From Limnothrix sp. FACHB-406 (GTDB taxonomy: Bacteria; Cyanobacteriota; Cyanobacteriia; CACIAM-69d), in the NCBI RefSeq assembly GCF_014698235.1, contig NZ_JACJSP010000006.1:167799-231798 (forward strand): DNA of 64,000 nt, read 5' to 3'. Shown here one piece after another: positions 1 to 9,809 of this stretch. The position numbers were made by a program, and so were the translations under genes. How positions within the stretch are numbered: position 1 is the stretch's first letter; each line of letters opens with the position of its first letter. The notes under the pieces were generated by a model. It saw nothing but the letters and a program-made list of their open reading frames with translations. It did no database searches and was not told the DNA's origin.

Positions 1-1
1 G

Positions 2-1105
2 TGGGTTGAATTTGTTGCACCCAAGACGATCCTGGTGGGGGACAATGCCCAGGGCAAATCCAACCTCTTGGAGGCGGTGGAGCTGCTGGCCACCCTGCGA
101 TCGCACCGCACCAGCCGCGATGGAGATTTGGTGCGATCGGCCCAAGACTGCGCCCAAATTACCGGTTGGATCGATCGAGCAGCGGGGCCCCTGGAACTGA
201 GCTTGAGCCTGCGACGGGTGGGCAGACGCACCCTGGTACGGAGCGGCGAAACCCTGCGGCGGCAACTCGACGGACTGGGATCCCTGAATGCGGTGGAATT
301 TTCCAGTCTTGATCTGGACTTGGTGCGGGGCGGGCCGGAACAGCGCCGCCGTTGGTTAGATGGCTTGGTGATGCAACTGGAGCCAATCTATGCGCACCTG
401 TTACGCCAATACGAGCGAGTGTTGCGCCAACGGAATGCCCTGTTGCGGGATTGGGCCAAGCAACGCCGCCAGGGTCAGGCCTTGAGCGATCGGGCGGCAG
501 AGCTGGCCGTTTGGGATGCGCAATTGGCGGCCACGGGAACCCGGCTAATTCGACGGCGGGCCAGGGCGATCGCCCGGTTAGCCCCCTTGGCCAGTCGTTG
601 GCATGGGGCCATTAGCGGCCGCGTGGAAACCCTGACGTTGACCTACGCGCCGAATGTGGCGATCGCGCCGGATGTGTGGCAATTGCCGGCCCTGGAAGAA
701 GCGCGGGCCATTGAAGCCACCTTGCTGGCCCAAATGCGCGATCGGGGGGAAATTGAGCAATACCAAGGCACATCCCTGGTGGGCCCCCACCGGGATGAAG
801 TGACCCTGGCGGTGGATGATGCCCCGGCTAAACAGTACGGCTCCCAAGGGCAACAACGCACGTTAGTTTTGGCGCTGAAGCTGGCGGAACTTTGCGCGAT
901 CGAGGCCGTGGTGGGGGAACCGCCGCTGTTGCTGTTGGATGACGTGTTGGCGGAACTGGACTTAGCCCGCCAAAACCAATTATTGGGGGCGATCGCCGAT
1001 CGGTTTCAAACGATTGTCACCACCACGCACCTGGGAGCCTTTGATGCTCGCTGGCTGGATTCGGCCCAGGTGCTGACGGTGCGATCGGGCGAGATCGTAG
1101 CCTGA
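2..1105 (+). CDS. recF: DNA replication/repair protein RecF, 5' end outside the window
   Basis: RecF is a cytoplasmic SMC/ABC-like ATPase that helps load RecA onto gapped single-stranded DNA in the RecFOR pathway. The reading frame is open from base 2, so the first roughly 20 residues lie upstream of the window; the GTG at 35 is internal. The Walker A motif GDNAQGKSN lies right at the edge. The signature region ([19 protein letters not shown]) and the Walker B motif ([13 protein letters not shown]) follow near the C-terminus, and the TTHLGAF segment fits the family's H-loop. The visible 367 residues match the usual RecF length once the missing start is added. It converges on ssb, with a short AT-rich tandem repeat between them. 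Confidence 0.93.
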   Translation, partial: WVEFVAPKTILVGDNAQGKSNLLEAVELLATLRSHRTSRDGDLVRSAQDCAQITGWIDRAAGPLELSLSLRRVGRRTLVRSGETLRRQLDGLGSLNAVEFSSLDLDLVRGGPEQRRRWLDGLVMQLEPIYAHLLRQYERVLRQRNALLRDWAKQRRQGQALSDRAAELAVWDAQLAATGTRLIRRRARAIARLAPLASRWHGAISGRVETLTLTYAPNVAIAPDVWQLPALEEARAIEATLLAQMRDRGEIEQYQGTSLVGPHRDEVTLAVDDAPAKQYGSQGQQRTLVLALKLAELCAIEAVVGEPPLLLLDDVLAELDLARQNQLLGAIADRFQTIVTTTHLGAFDARWLDSAQVLTVRSGEIVA

Positions 1106-1155
1106 CGGCCTGATTCAAGGAGTTTCAGTTCGGAAGTTTGAACCTTTGAATTCGG

Positions 1156-1195
1156 CTAAATTCAACTAAATTTGACTGAATTTAACTGAATTCAA
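1156..1195. repeat. 10-bp intergenic tandem repeat, 4 units
   Basis: Four consecutive 10-bp units of the form CTAAATTCAA, CTAAATTTGA, CTGAATTTAA, CTGAATTCAA fill the gap between convergent recF and ssb. The unit is AT-rich in a GC-rich neighbourhood. No function is evident; it ends five bases before the ssb stop codon. Confidence 0.7.
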
Positions 1196-1199
1196 CTCG

Positions 1200-1661
1200 T
1201 TAAAACGGAATTTCATCATAATCCAGCTCATCACTTGGAGCCGGAGCCGGGGTCGGAGCCGGGGCCGGACGAGGCGGCACGGTGGCAGCCGGCGGCGGCG
1301 CCGATCGATAGCTGGCATTGGTGGGCGGGGCCACGGGCGCGGCCATGGCTGAGCTGGCCAGCGATCCCAAGCTGTGAACACGGCCCACCCGCAACTCGGC
1401 CCGTTTTTCCTTAAATCCTTCGGGACGATCGATCGTGGTCATGGTGAGTCGGCCTTCCAAAATCACCCGATCGCCCTGATGGCAAGACTGCTGAATTTCA
1501 TTGGCCAAATTGCCAAACCCCACCGCCTTAATCGTCGCGGACGGATCTTCAGGGCGCTGCCCCGGAAATTGCACCAACATCTCCGCGATCGCCAAGTTAT
1601 CCGGCGTGTAGCGCAGTTCGGGATCCTTCACCACCTCTGCCATCAACACACAGCTATTCAT
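1200..1661 (-). CDS. ssb: Single-stranded DNA-binding protein
   Basis: SSB coats single-stranded DNA during replication and repair and recruits partner proteins through its C-terminal tip. An OB-fold of about 105 residues begins MNSCVLMAEV, as in cyanobacterial SSB proteins. A proline/alanine-rich disordered linker follows, and the protein ends in the acidic tip DELDYDEIPF. The frame is open for 12 more codons upstream, but the conserved MNSC start at 1661 is preferred; this gives 153 residues. It lies tail-to-tail with recF, which puts two recombination genes next to each other. Confidence 0.93.
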   Translation of the reverse strand: MNSCVLMAEVVKDPELRYTPDNLAIAEMLVQFPGQRPEDPSATIKAVGFGNLANEIQQSCHQGDRVILEGRLTMTTIDRPEGFKEKRAELRVGRVHSLGSLASSAMAAPVAPPTNASYRSAPPPAATVPPRPAPAPTPAPAPSDELDYDEIPF

Positions 1662-2427
1662 GACGCGATCGCCTCCAAAATTACGAACATTAATCAATAT
1701 CTAACCTTACGCCTAACCTTTAGACCCAGCACTTTCTCTCTCCCTCATGCCAAGCCTTGGTCTCTAGTTTCAAGGCCCTCGCCGCCAAAAGCAAATGGTT
1801 GGGGTGATCAGGACGAATTACAGCCCACCGGAATCGCCACCCCATCAGAATTGCATGAGAGACCCAGTTAGAGGTTAGGATTGGCCGCCGATCGGCCCCC
1901 GGCCAGTTGTTAAAGATAGTTAAAAAATCGCAAAACCACCAGCAAAGTAGGCGTGAATTGAGCGCAAGGACAACCGCGCCTGGCGGTGACCATGCCCTTC
2001 TTTGGGGCCATCGTGATTCTCTGGCCCTCTTTGGGGTTAATCAACGGTCTATCTCCCCTTCAAGCGACCCAGCGCGATCGCTCGTCAATGGGCAGGGTGA
2101 TCGCACCCGCGCCCAGGGATATTGAACAAGACCCAAAAGGGACAAAGCCAGCGGCTGACCGGCGCGTTGGTTGATGTCTGGGGTTGTAGCTGTTAGAACG
2201 TAAGGGTTAATCAACGGTGATTGAGCGGATGAAGCTGACTTCGCCGCAATAAAGCAGGAAGCCTCCTGATTGCCGCATTTGCTGGCGAGTCGCAGCCATG
2301 ATTTAGAGAAGCCGTAACGAAAAGAAGCAGGAACCCGACTCGCGAGGCTCGGGAATCGCCGCCCATCAGGGGTGGAGAAGATGTCAACAGCGCTGTAACC
2401 AAAACGTTTGGGTAAGGGTTTGTCGTC
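1662..2427. other. Intergenic region between ssb and the giant acidic protein
   Basis: About 770 bases with no convincing gene. The right half holds the IS200/IS605-like right-end remnant listed separately at 2320-2388. Several short ORFs cross the region on both strands, but none resembles a protein family. Promoters for divergent ssb and the acidic protein should lie here; I could not identify a convincing -35/-10 pair. Confidence 0.5.
2320..2388 (+). mobile_element. IS200/IS605-like right-end (omega-RNA 3' end) remnant, copy 1
   Basis: The segment starts AAGAAGCAGGAA. It continues with a hairpin whose arms are CCCGA (2334-2338) and TCGGG (2349-2353) around a TCGCGAGG loop core, then GGAATC, an imperfect C-rich/G-rich hairpin, and GAAGATGTCAAC. 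The same architecture recurs at 57851-57916 with a compensatorily changed stem. This is the organisation I recall for right ends of cyanobacterial IS605-group elements, where tnpB-associated RNA ends. No tnpA or tnpB lies nearby, so it is a solitary end. It finishes 40 bases before the next gene. Confidence 0.55.
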
Positions 2428-5400
2428 GTGACGCTCGATCAAGACTTGGAAATTAAAAGCCTTTTGGCCGACCTAGACGCGGCTCTTGCTGCGGCTGGTA
2501 ACGATACAACGCAGGTTCAAGCGCCCCGAGCCTTAATCGAGCAGGTGCGAAGTCGTTTAACCCAATTGGCGACTCCGACCACGGATGCCGGTGAGGTAGC
2601 GATCGATGAGGCCCTGTGGGTTCAGCAGTCTTGGGATGCGCTCGCGCCGGACTTGCAAACGGAACCACCGGCCACCACCACCGTGCAAGCCTTGGCCCAA
2701 GGACTGTTGCGATCGATGCAGCAGGAGATTGACCAACTGCGCCAAGGGGCGATCGCCCCAATCCAGTCAGATTTGGAGTCTCTGCGTCAACAGCGCCAAA
2801 TTCTGAGCGAAGAAATTGCCCAACTGGAAAATCAGCGCCAGTATTACCAATCCCTGGCCCAGCAGCAGGCGAACCAAGAGCAGATCATCGGCGACTTTTT
2901 GCAACAAGTGCGCGATCGCCTGCAAACCAGCATCACCGACCAAGTTTCGCAGCTCGTGGCTCGTAAGGAAGCGGCCCCTAGCTCCCAAGACCTCACGGAA
3001 CTGGACAGCTCCGCCAGCAGCATTCTGGAGCATTTGCAAACAACCCTCAACGCCATCACCAGCACCCTGCAATCCAATTCGCAGCGCTACGAAGAGGCCC
3101 TGAATGCGGCCCTGGAGCGGATGCATGTGCTGGGCGAAGAAAGTGAAGCGGTGCTTGATCACTGGCTCAGTCGTTTGGCTTCGGCCCTGGGCCGCGATTT
3201 GCCGGCCGACGAAGCCGCGATCGAGGGACGTTCCGAGGCGACCAACGCGGCCGACGAACGTTCATCGGCAATCGCCACCAGTTTGGCCCTGTCGGCCCTG
3301 GGAGGTGGGGCGATCGCGGCCACGGCTGCGGCCACCGCAGACCCCGCCGACGCTACGGAAGCAGCACCCCTCGATTTGGATCTGAACTATGACTTACCCA
3401 CCGATGACGCATCGGATTGGGCGGGGAGTTCGGGTTTCGGTGAACCTGAGGCCGCTGAACAGGGGAGTGAGCTGACAACGGCCGAGGCTGGTCAAGCACC
3501 GGATGCGCTGGATTTGGATCTAGACCTGGCGATCGATTCCACAGTCCATGACCCCACGGCAGATCTGAGCACGATCGCCCCGATCGAGGATCTTCCCAAT
3601 TCGGAAGCTGATTTCAGGGCTGAACTGGATCCGTTGCTGGCTCCCGATCAAGACAACAGCGCCGCCACGGACGATCTCGGGGCCATTGATGATCAAGCCA
3701 TTGCCGATCAGGCCGTTGATGATCAGACCATTGGCGACATTGACTTTGATGCCCTGGATCTGCCGCCCTTGACAACAGAATCGATCGCGGCGGGAGATTC
3801 AGCAATCGAACTGAACGAGGCGATCGCCACCGAAGCGCCCGCACCAACCGACAGCGACGATCTAGACACCAGCGATCCCACCTGGATTGGCTCCGAGGAA
3901 GATATTTTTTCGGATGTGGATGCCATCTTCCGGTTTGATGACCCCGTGGAGCCGGAAACCACCGCCCCGGGTGATTCAGCCTCAGATGATGCCGACCCAG
4001 GCGATTGGGATCCTCTAGCCGCCGTGACAGGGGCCACCGTGGCCGGCGTTGGCCTGCTGGGCGTGGCCGCTTCAGCGGAAGCGGCCCTCCCGCCCGCAGA
4101 CCTGCCGATCGCCCTCGATGCGATCGCTCCGCCCCCCTCTCTGGATTACGGCGCAGAGCCGGATCTCAGCGACAGCCCCCCCTTGCCCGATGGCCAATCC
4201 CCGGCGGACATCATCGACGCGGTGGATGCTACCAGCGAGGTCACCAATTTGGATCTGCCTTGGCAAGCAGAATCCACCGCCACGGCAGATTTGAGCAGCT
4301 TTAGCGGCGGTGGGGGTTCGTTCACCACGGCTGACGGTTTGGATCTGGATGAGCCAAGCCCGGCGCTGGGGTTAGACCTCCCTTCAGACCTCTCTTCAGA
4401 GGTGAATTTTGAGGCGATCGGGGAGCCAACTGCTGCACCGGAGGCGATCGAAGCGGCCGCCGCCAGTGAATTTAGCCCCCTCGCAGGGCTTGAGAATTGG
4501 TCGGTGGAGCCGGATTTGGAAGCGGTCGCCCCCGCCGATAGCGTTTTGCCGGAGCCTTGGCTGGACTCGGAACTCACGGGTGATGCAGACCTGGCCGAGG
4601 ACGTGAGCCAGTGGGATCAGATTGCGGTGGAAGCCCCGGATGCGGGTAGCTCGCCCCTTGAGCCGACCGATGCTTGGGATTTGGGGAATGAAGTTCCATC
4701 CCTGGAACCCGATGCCGAAGATTCCGCCCCCTCCGAGCCTGACCCCAGTGCTGGGCTGGATCTTGGTCTTGAGCTGGATTCGGAACCGGAGTTACCGCCG
4801 CTGGCCGCTGAGTTGGCTTCCGAGTCGGAAGATTTGGGCGGTGATTTGCGGGCGGAGCTGGCCGCTTGGCAGCAACCCAGTGATGCTGGGGTCAGTGATG
4901 ATCTGGAGTCGATCGCCCCGTCCATCGAAGATTCCTTCTGGCAAGTGGAGGAAGAGGAACAGCCGATTGAAAGCTCGATCGCTCCCAGTGATTTGGAATT
5001 GCCAACGCCGGAAGCTATTGCCACCTTTGATCCGCCCAATCAGTTTGACCAATCCCTTGAGCAACCCCCTGAGGAATCTTTTGAGGAATCTTTTGATCAA
5101 CTGCCTGAACCGTTGCTCGATCAGCCCGAGGATGATCTGTTCGCGCAGGATCTTGACCCAGGCATTGACCCAGCGATCGACCCAGCGATCGAACTAGAGC
5201 CAGAGTTGATGTCTGCCTTCGACGGCACACCCGACACCAGCTTGGTGGCAGAAGAAACGCCCGGGTTTGAAGGATCCTGGTCAGATGAGCCTTCCGATCT
5301 GCTGGCGGCGGAATCGGCGGCCCCAGCAGATCTCCTGGGAGGCGCGGCGGATGATGACCTTGGCCTTGACCTCGCGCTAGATGTGGCCAGTGATAGCGAC

Positions 5401-7692
5401 CTCGGAGCGATCGACCTATCCGGCAATGTTGAATCGCTGCCCTTGGGCTTAGGGGCTGACCCGGACGCGGGCGACTTGGCAGACTTGGGAGTCGCTGATC
5501 TGGGAGCGATCGAACTGGAGGGCGATGGGGCGAGTGATCTGGGTGGTGATCTGAATGATCTGAATAATGATTTGGATTTGGACTTGGCCACTGATCTGGC
5601 TGACGACCCAGGTTCGGATCTGGAAGCGGCCTTGGGCACAGACTTGGGCGCGGATCTCGATCAATCCACTCCGGCCGATGAACTCAACACCCCAGGTTTC
5701 GAGAACCTGGAATTCTTGGCCGCCCCCATCGGTAGCCTGTTGCCCCCCGACCAGGGACAACCGATCGGCGAAACCGAAGAGGCAGTAACGTTTGATTTCT
5801 GGGACGGCGAAACGAACCAGCCAGCCCCGGAACCCGAGTTGGCATCCGACGGGGCGATCGAGCCGGGCCTCGAAGGGTCGGATTTAGGCGATTTGGCATT
5901 ACCGGAAGATTTGGTCTTGCCGGAAGACGGTTCCGGGTCTGATCTTGGCGCAGACTTTGGCGATGATCTGCTGCCGGGTTTGGATTTGCCGGTGGATGAG
6001 GCGATCGAGGAACCCAATGATTTCACAACTGACGCGGCCATCGGTTCCGCGATTGATTTGACCTCAGAGGCAACCGATTTTGCGATCGCCAGCTCCGGGG
6101 ATACAGCCCTTGAGGCCCTGGAAACCCCAGATCTGGACTGGTCTTCCGATCCTCTGGACTCGTCGGAAGCCTCATTGCCGAACGAATTTGCAGAGGCATT
6201 CCCAGCCGAGTCGGCTGCTGTGGGCGACTTGGGTTTGGATCTGTCTTTGCCCGCCGATGAACAAACCCAGAGCGATCCCTTCGATGCCGGTTTAGAGGCG
6301 ATCGCAGGGTTGCGCGACGACCTGAGTTTCGGTGACATCAGCAGCGCCTTTGGCAATGCTCTAGATTCCAAGGTCACAGCGGAGTTATCGGAACTGGAAA
6401 CCGACGCAGCCCTAAATCTCCCTGAGCAAGTGGATTGGGAAGCGGCCTTGGCGGAACCGGCTGTTGAGCAGGATTTGACCGCCGAGGCCTTGGCCACAGA
6501 CGACTTGGCCACAGAGGCGGCGACCACTGACGCATGGACTGATCTAGGCAACGCCAACGATCCAAGCATCAGCGCTCCTGTGGAGTTAGGTCAATTCATG
6601 ACTGACGCATGGACTGACTTAGACAACGCCAGCGATTCCAATGCCGATGAACCAGAGGAGTCCAGTGATCTTGCCGCCTATTTCGTGGAGTTCAGCGATC
6701 AACCGTCAACGGCCGCTGAAGCCGAAGATCAACCGACATCCCTGGAGTCCCTAGACTTGGGCGATGACCTGGATTCCCCGATCGAGGATTTGGGCGACGA
6801 TCCCGGGACGGCATTCGGCATCGAGGGACTGAGCGATGAGGTGGGGGATGATTTGGGCTTAGAGCCAAACTTCAGCGCTGACTTCAACCCGGGTCTAGGG
6901 GCCGATTTGGGATCCACTGAGTTCAACCCTTTGGCGGACTTGGAGACCAATCTGGAAACCGCTGCGGATCCTGATTTGTTGGCGGCGGTTGGTGAAGCCA
7001 ATGACGATCCGCTGCTGGAGTTTGCCAATGACTCAGGCTTGGAACTGCCGGAACTTGCCGCTGAGGATGAATCGGACTTCGCTACCGATCTGGATCTCGG
7101 CGCGGATCTCAACCTGGCCGCAGAAGCCAGCGCAGATGATTTTGATTGGGCCGCAGATTCCACGCCCCCGATCGTCCCGGAAGCTGACACTGCACCGCTG
7201 GAGATGGATAACCTGCTGTTGGAGATGGGGGAGGCCACGGATGATGGGGCGATCGCCCCTTCCCTTCTAGATTTCAATGCTGAAGCTGAGGATCTCGACT
7301 TTGGCGACGGGGCCACAGCCAACGCGGAGCCGCTGGCCGGTTTGGATCCGCTGGATTTGGATCTACCTTCCTTTGATGAGGCCATGGGTGAGCCGCTGTC
7401 GCTGGATGATGTGACGGCGAATCCCTTGGAAATCAGCAGCCTGGATCAAGCCCTTGACATGGGAATGGCGGCCTTTGAGCTGCCCAATGCGCCAACGGAT
7501 GGATCTTTGGATCCGATCGCCCTGGATCTGACCGGTGGGACTGATTTTGACCCAACGGCGCTGGATGCGGCCTTGACGGAATTTGGTGAATCATCGGTTT
7601 CCCCCTTGGGCGAACTGGATCCAGAGCTGGATGCGCTGCTGGCGGAATCCCTGCTGGCGGATACTGACCTGGACGAAACCAAGAAGGAATGA
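2428..7692 (+). CDS. Giant acidic, low-complexity Asp/Glu/Ala/Leu-rich protein of unknown function
   Basis: Not recognised as a named family. The 1754 residues fall into two parts. The first 240 or so are helical, with a likely coiled coil at about 99-168. The rest is a long acidic, probably disordered region dominated by D, E, A, L, S and P, with recurring LDLDL, DLGADL and DLGDDL runs. Two Ala/Gly-rich hydrophobic patches sit near 279-308 and 527-552. A TDAWTDL segment occurs twice, near residues 1370 and 1390. The start is GTG at 2428, with a weak AAGGG upstream; no better ATG lies close by. It overlaps the next gene as ATGA, so the pair is probably translationally coupled. Long antisense ORFs over the gene arise from its biased codons. 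A scaffold or phase-separating role is only a guess. Confidence 0.8.
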   Translation: MTLDQDLEIKSLLADLDAALAAAGNDTTQVQAPRALIEQVRSRLTQLATPTTDAGEVAIDEALWVQQSWDALAPDLQTEPPATTTVQALAQGLLRSMQQEIDQLRQGAIAPIQSDLESLRQQRQILSEEIAQLENQRQYYQSLAQQQANQEQIIGDFLQQVRDRLQTSITDQVSQLVARKEAAPSSQDLTELDSSASSILEHLQTTLNAITSTLQSNSQRYEEALNAALERMHVLGEESEAVLDHWLSRLASALGRDLPADEAAIEGRSEATNAADERSSAIATSLALSALGGGAIAATAAATADPADATEAAPLDLDLNYDLPTDDASDWAGSSGFGEPEAAEQGSELTTAEAGQAPDALDLDLDLAIDSTVHDPTADLSTIAPIEDLPNSEADFRAELDPLLAPDQDNSAATDDLGAIDDQAIADQAVDDQTIGDIDFDALDLPPLTTESIAAGDSAIELNEAIATEAPAPTDSDDLDTSDPTWIGSEEDIFSDVDAIFRFDDPVEPETTAPGDSASDDADPGDWDPLAAVTGATVAGVGLLGVAASAEAALPPADLPIALDAIAPPPSLDYGAEPDLSDSPPLPDGQSPADIIDAVDATSEVTNLDLPWQAESTATADLSSFSGGGGSFTTADGLDLDEPSPALGLDLPSDLSSEVNFEAIGEPTAAPEAIEAAAASEFSPLAGLENWSVEPDLEAVAPADSVLPEPWLDSELTGDADLAEDVSQWDQIAVEAPDAGSSPLEPTDAWDLGNEVPSLEPDAEDSAPSEPDPSAGLDLGLELDSEPELPPLAAELASESEDLGGDLRAELAAWQQPSDAGVSDDLESIAPSIEDSFWQVEEEEQPIESSIAPSDLELPTPEAIATFDPPNQFDQSLEQPPEESFEESFDQLPEPLLDQPEDDLFAQDLDPGIDPAIDPAIELEPELMSAFDGTPDTSLVAEETPGFEGSWSDEPSDLLAAESAAPADLLGGAADDDLGLDLALDVASDSDLGAIDLSGNVESLPLGLGADPDAGDLADLGVADLGAIELEGDGASDLGGDLNDLNNDLDLDLATDLADDPGSDLEAALGTDLGADLDQSTPADELNTPGFENLEFLAAPIGSLLPPDQGQPIGETEEAVTFDFWDGETNQPAPEPELASDGAIEPGLEGSDLGDLALPEDLVLPEDGSGSDLGADFGDDLLPGLDLPVDEAIEEPNDFTTDAAIGSAIDLTSEATDFAIASSGDTALEALETPDLDWSSDPLDSSEASLPNEFAEAFPAESAAVGDLGLDLSLPADEQTQSDPFDAGLEAIAGLRDDLSFGDISSAFGNALDSKVTAELSELETDAALNLPEQVDWEAALAEPAVEQDLTAEALATDDLATEAATTDAWTDLGNANDPSISAPVELGQFMTDAWTDLDNASDSNADEPEESSDLAAYFVEFSDQPSTAAEAEDQPTSLESLDLGDDLDSPIEDLGDDPGTAFGIEGLSDEVGDDLGLEPNFSADFNPGLGADLGSTEFNPLADLETNLETAADPDLLAAVGEANDDPLLEFANDSGLELPELAAEDESDFATDLDLGADLNLAAEASADDFDWAADSTPPIVPEADTAPLEMDNLLLEMGEATDDGAIAPSLLDFNAEAEDLDFGDGATANAEPLAGLDPLDLDLPSFDEAMGEPLSLDDVTANPLEISSLDQALDMGMAAFELPNAPTDGSLDPIALDLTGGTDFDPTALDAALTEFGESSVSPLGELDPELDALLAESLLADTDLDETKKE

Positions 7693-9041
7693 GCCGATCG
7701 ACCGATGGGCGCTGGTGTTTGGGCCTCAGCTTAGGAGACGGCCTCTGGGCAGTGGCCCTGCGCGATCGCCAGTCCGATCGGGTTGGGTTGCTCGGTCAAG
7801 TCCAAGTCAGTGGCGCAACCTTCGTTCAACCCTGGAGTTCGTTGGATGGGCAGTCACCGGAATCTGGCGGATCTCGGTTGCTGTTGGATGCAGGTTTGCC
7901 CTACCGCAATCCCCAAACGGGCCAAGCGCATCCCCTGGTCACCTGGGCCGGTGAATTGCGACCCTTGCCACAATTGCTGGAGACACTAGCCGAGTCCCTG
8001 GCAAGGTTGCGGGATCCGGCGATCGCTTGGGTCACCGCCACCGGAAAGCCTGTGCCAAGCCAGGTGCTGCGATCGGTTGAGGACGTGGTAGTGGGCTATC
8101 CCGTCCCCTCCGGAGAAGCCTTCCGGTTCAACAGCCGAGAACTGGTGCTGAAGGCTGGCTTGGTCACCCATGGTCAACGGGTGATGACGGTGGCCGAAGG
8201 ATTGGGGGCGGCCCTGGGTTGGGATGGGCTGCAAGGTTGGGGCTGCTGCTGGGTGATTGATCTGGCGCTGCCGGGCCCTTTGCCCCTGACCCCATCGCCC
8301 ACCCCAGCCCCCTTAACCCAAGCTCACCTAACCCAAATCACCTTGCTCGATCGGGACTTTGGCCGACAACTGGGCCAAACCCACGGCTTAACTGGTCCAT
8401 GGCATGGTTGGCCCCAATGGATTGAGACCCTAAATTCAGCCCTCAATCATTTGGCGGCCCAATCGGGCATTGCTCCCCAAAAGGTAGAACGGATTTTGTT
8501 GCGTGGCGCGATCGCCCAAGCTCCCCAATCGAGTGACCCCACCGGGGCCCTTCAGGATTACCTGCGTCAAAAATGCCCCAGCGCCACCCTCCATTGGGAA
8601 CCCTCCTCCCAACCGCTCGGACGATTGGCCATGGGGTTGAGTCGGATGGTGGACTGTCCGCCCTGGGATGAGGCCAAGCCCTATGATGACTACTTTCTGT
8701 TTGCGGCCCTGTTGCGCCATTTGACCCCGGAACCTCAACCGCTCGATCGACTCTTGGAAGCCTTGGCGCAAGATGGCATCCACGGCCGCACCTGCCGTCG
8801 ATCGATTCAACAACTGCTGGCGGGGGAAATTCCGCCCGGTCTGTTACCCCATCCATGCTGGGCCCCCAACTCCCTGGCGGATCCGGACTATCAAGCGCTG
8901 GCGGCCCAATCACCATTTCAATGCTTGGCTAGCGGGTGGTATGCTCTCGATGCTTCGGCCGGAACCCGTTGGCGACGCTATTTAGGCCTGGTGTGGGGGC
9001 GATCGAGCACGGCAGCTTTGGAACCGATCGGGGCGATCTAG
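7689..9041 (+). CDS. Conserved-looking hypothetical protein coupled to the acidic protein
   Basis: A 450-residue protein I cannot place in a family. Its ATG overlaps the stop of the giant acidic protein (ATGA), which implies coupled translation and probably joint function. The N-terminus (CLGLSLGDGLWAVAL), a central VIDLALPG segment and a later ILLRGAIA segment are vaguely spaced like the nucleotide-binding loops of actin/Hsp70-type folds. That is a weak pattern match, not a domain call. The middle has a proline/threonine-rich linker (PLTPSPTPAPLT). No signal peptide or membrane segment is seen. Confidence 0.75.
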   Translation: MSRSTDGRWCLGLSLGDGLWAVALRDRQSDRVGLLGQVQVSGATFVQPWSSLDGQSPESGGSRLLLDAGLPYRNPQTGQAHPLVTWAGELRPLPQLLETLAESLARLRDPAIAWVTATGKPVPSQVLRSVEDVVVGYPVPSGEAFRFNSRELVLKAGLVTHGQRVMTVAEGLGAALGWDGLQGWGCCWVIDLALPGPLPLTPSPTPAPLTQAHLTQITLLDRDFGRQLGQTHGLTGPWHGWPQWIETLNSALNHLAAQSGIAPQKVERILLRGAIAQAPQSSDPTGALQDYLRQKCPSATLHWEPSSQPLGRLAMGLSRMVDCPPWDEAKPYDDYFLFAALLRHLTPEPQPLDRLLEALAQDGIHGRTCRRSIQQLLAGEIPPGLLPHPCWAPNSLADPDYQALAAQSPFQCLASGWYALDASAGTRWRRYLGLVWGRSSTAALEPIGAI

Positions 9042-9084
9042 GGCCACTTGATCACACACCAATCTTCATCAATCGATTCAGCCC

Positions 9085-9783
9085 ATGACTGTTTCCCCTC
9101 CCCGATCGCCCGCCGATTTACCCCCCGAGCCAGAGAACCGCCCGCTTCAGCCTCCCCGCACAGACACGATCGCCCCATTAGCCCTGGTGGAAACGGCCTT
9201 CTTAGCCAGTGCCGCCAGCCTCATCTGGTTAGTCAATTTTTATTTCCCCCTTGGGCCGGCGCTCCGGGTCTTTTTTTCCCTCCCGATCGCCTTGGTTTAT
9301 CTCCGATGGGGATCCCGATCGGCTTGGATGGCGGCCATTGTGTCCGGACTCTTGCTATCGGTGCTGATGGGCCCGCCTCGCAGCATCCAATACGTGATGC
9401 CCTATGGACTTCTGGGGGTCTTGCTAGGCTGTCTATGGCGGCGTGGCGTAGGTTGGGGACGTTCCATTGCCCTGGGAACGCTCCTGAGCGCCACGGGGCT
9501 GTTTTTCCGAATTGCGTTGGTTTCCACCCTGCTTGGGGATGATCTGTGGACTTACGTCACCGTCCAGGTCACCGGTTTGCTGGAGTGGGGAGCCACCCGG
9601 TTGGGCCTGCTTTGGCGGCCGGAACTGGGAGCGGTTCAAGGAGCAACGGTTTTGATGATCCTGGTCAATGCAGCCGTGTATGTGTTCGCGGTGCATTTGG
9701 TCTCCTGGGCCGTCTTTGAGCGGTTGGGCCTGCGGTTGCCACCGCCGCCGCGCTGGGTTCAAACCTTACTCGAGATAGACTAG
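9085..9783 (+). CDS. DUF2232-type integral membrane protein
   Basis: A 232-residue hydrophobic protein. A proline-rich cytoplasmic N-terminus of about 35 residues is followed by several membrane helices, beginning around LALVETAFLASAASLIWLV and continuing through the stretches near LPIALVYLRWG and AAIVSGLLLSVLMG to the C-terminus. The hydrophobic pattern and its position immediately before cobT fit the cyanobacterial DUF2232 family, which has been compared with small-molecule transporter S-components; the specific substrate is unknown. The gap to cobT is only 26 bases, so the two are likely co-transcribed, and a role in cobamide precursor supply is a reasonable inference from context. Confidence 0.7.
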   Translation: MTVSPPRSPADLPPEPENRPLQPPRTDTIAPLALVETAFLASAASLIWLVNFYFPLGPALRVFFSLPIALVYLRWGSRSAWMAAIVSGLLLSVLMGPPRSIQYVMPYGLLGVLLGCLWRRGVGWGRSIALGTLLSATGLFFRIALVSTLLGDDLWTYVTVQVTGLLEWGATRLGLLWRPELGAVQGATVLMILVNAAVYVFAVHLVSWAVFERLGLRLPPPPRWVQTLLEID

Positions 9784-9809
9784 GAACGCTTGATCAGGCG
9801 ATCTGCGCT

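Noticed and set aside
5661..6569. 302-codon minus-strand ORF inside the giant acidic gene, and similar antisense ORFs at 6729-7385 and 5121-5639
   Set aside because: They mirror the biased Asp/Glu/Ala codons of the sense gene (Ser/Arg/Pro-rich products), with no independent start signals.
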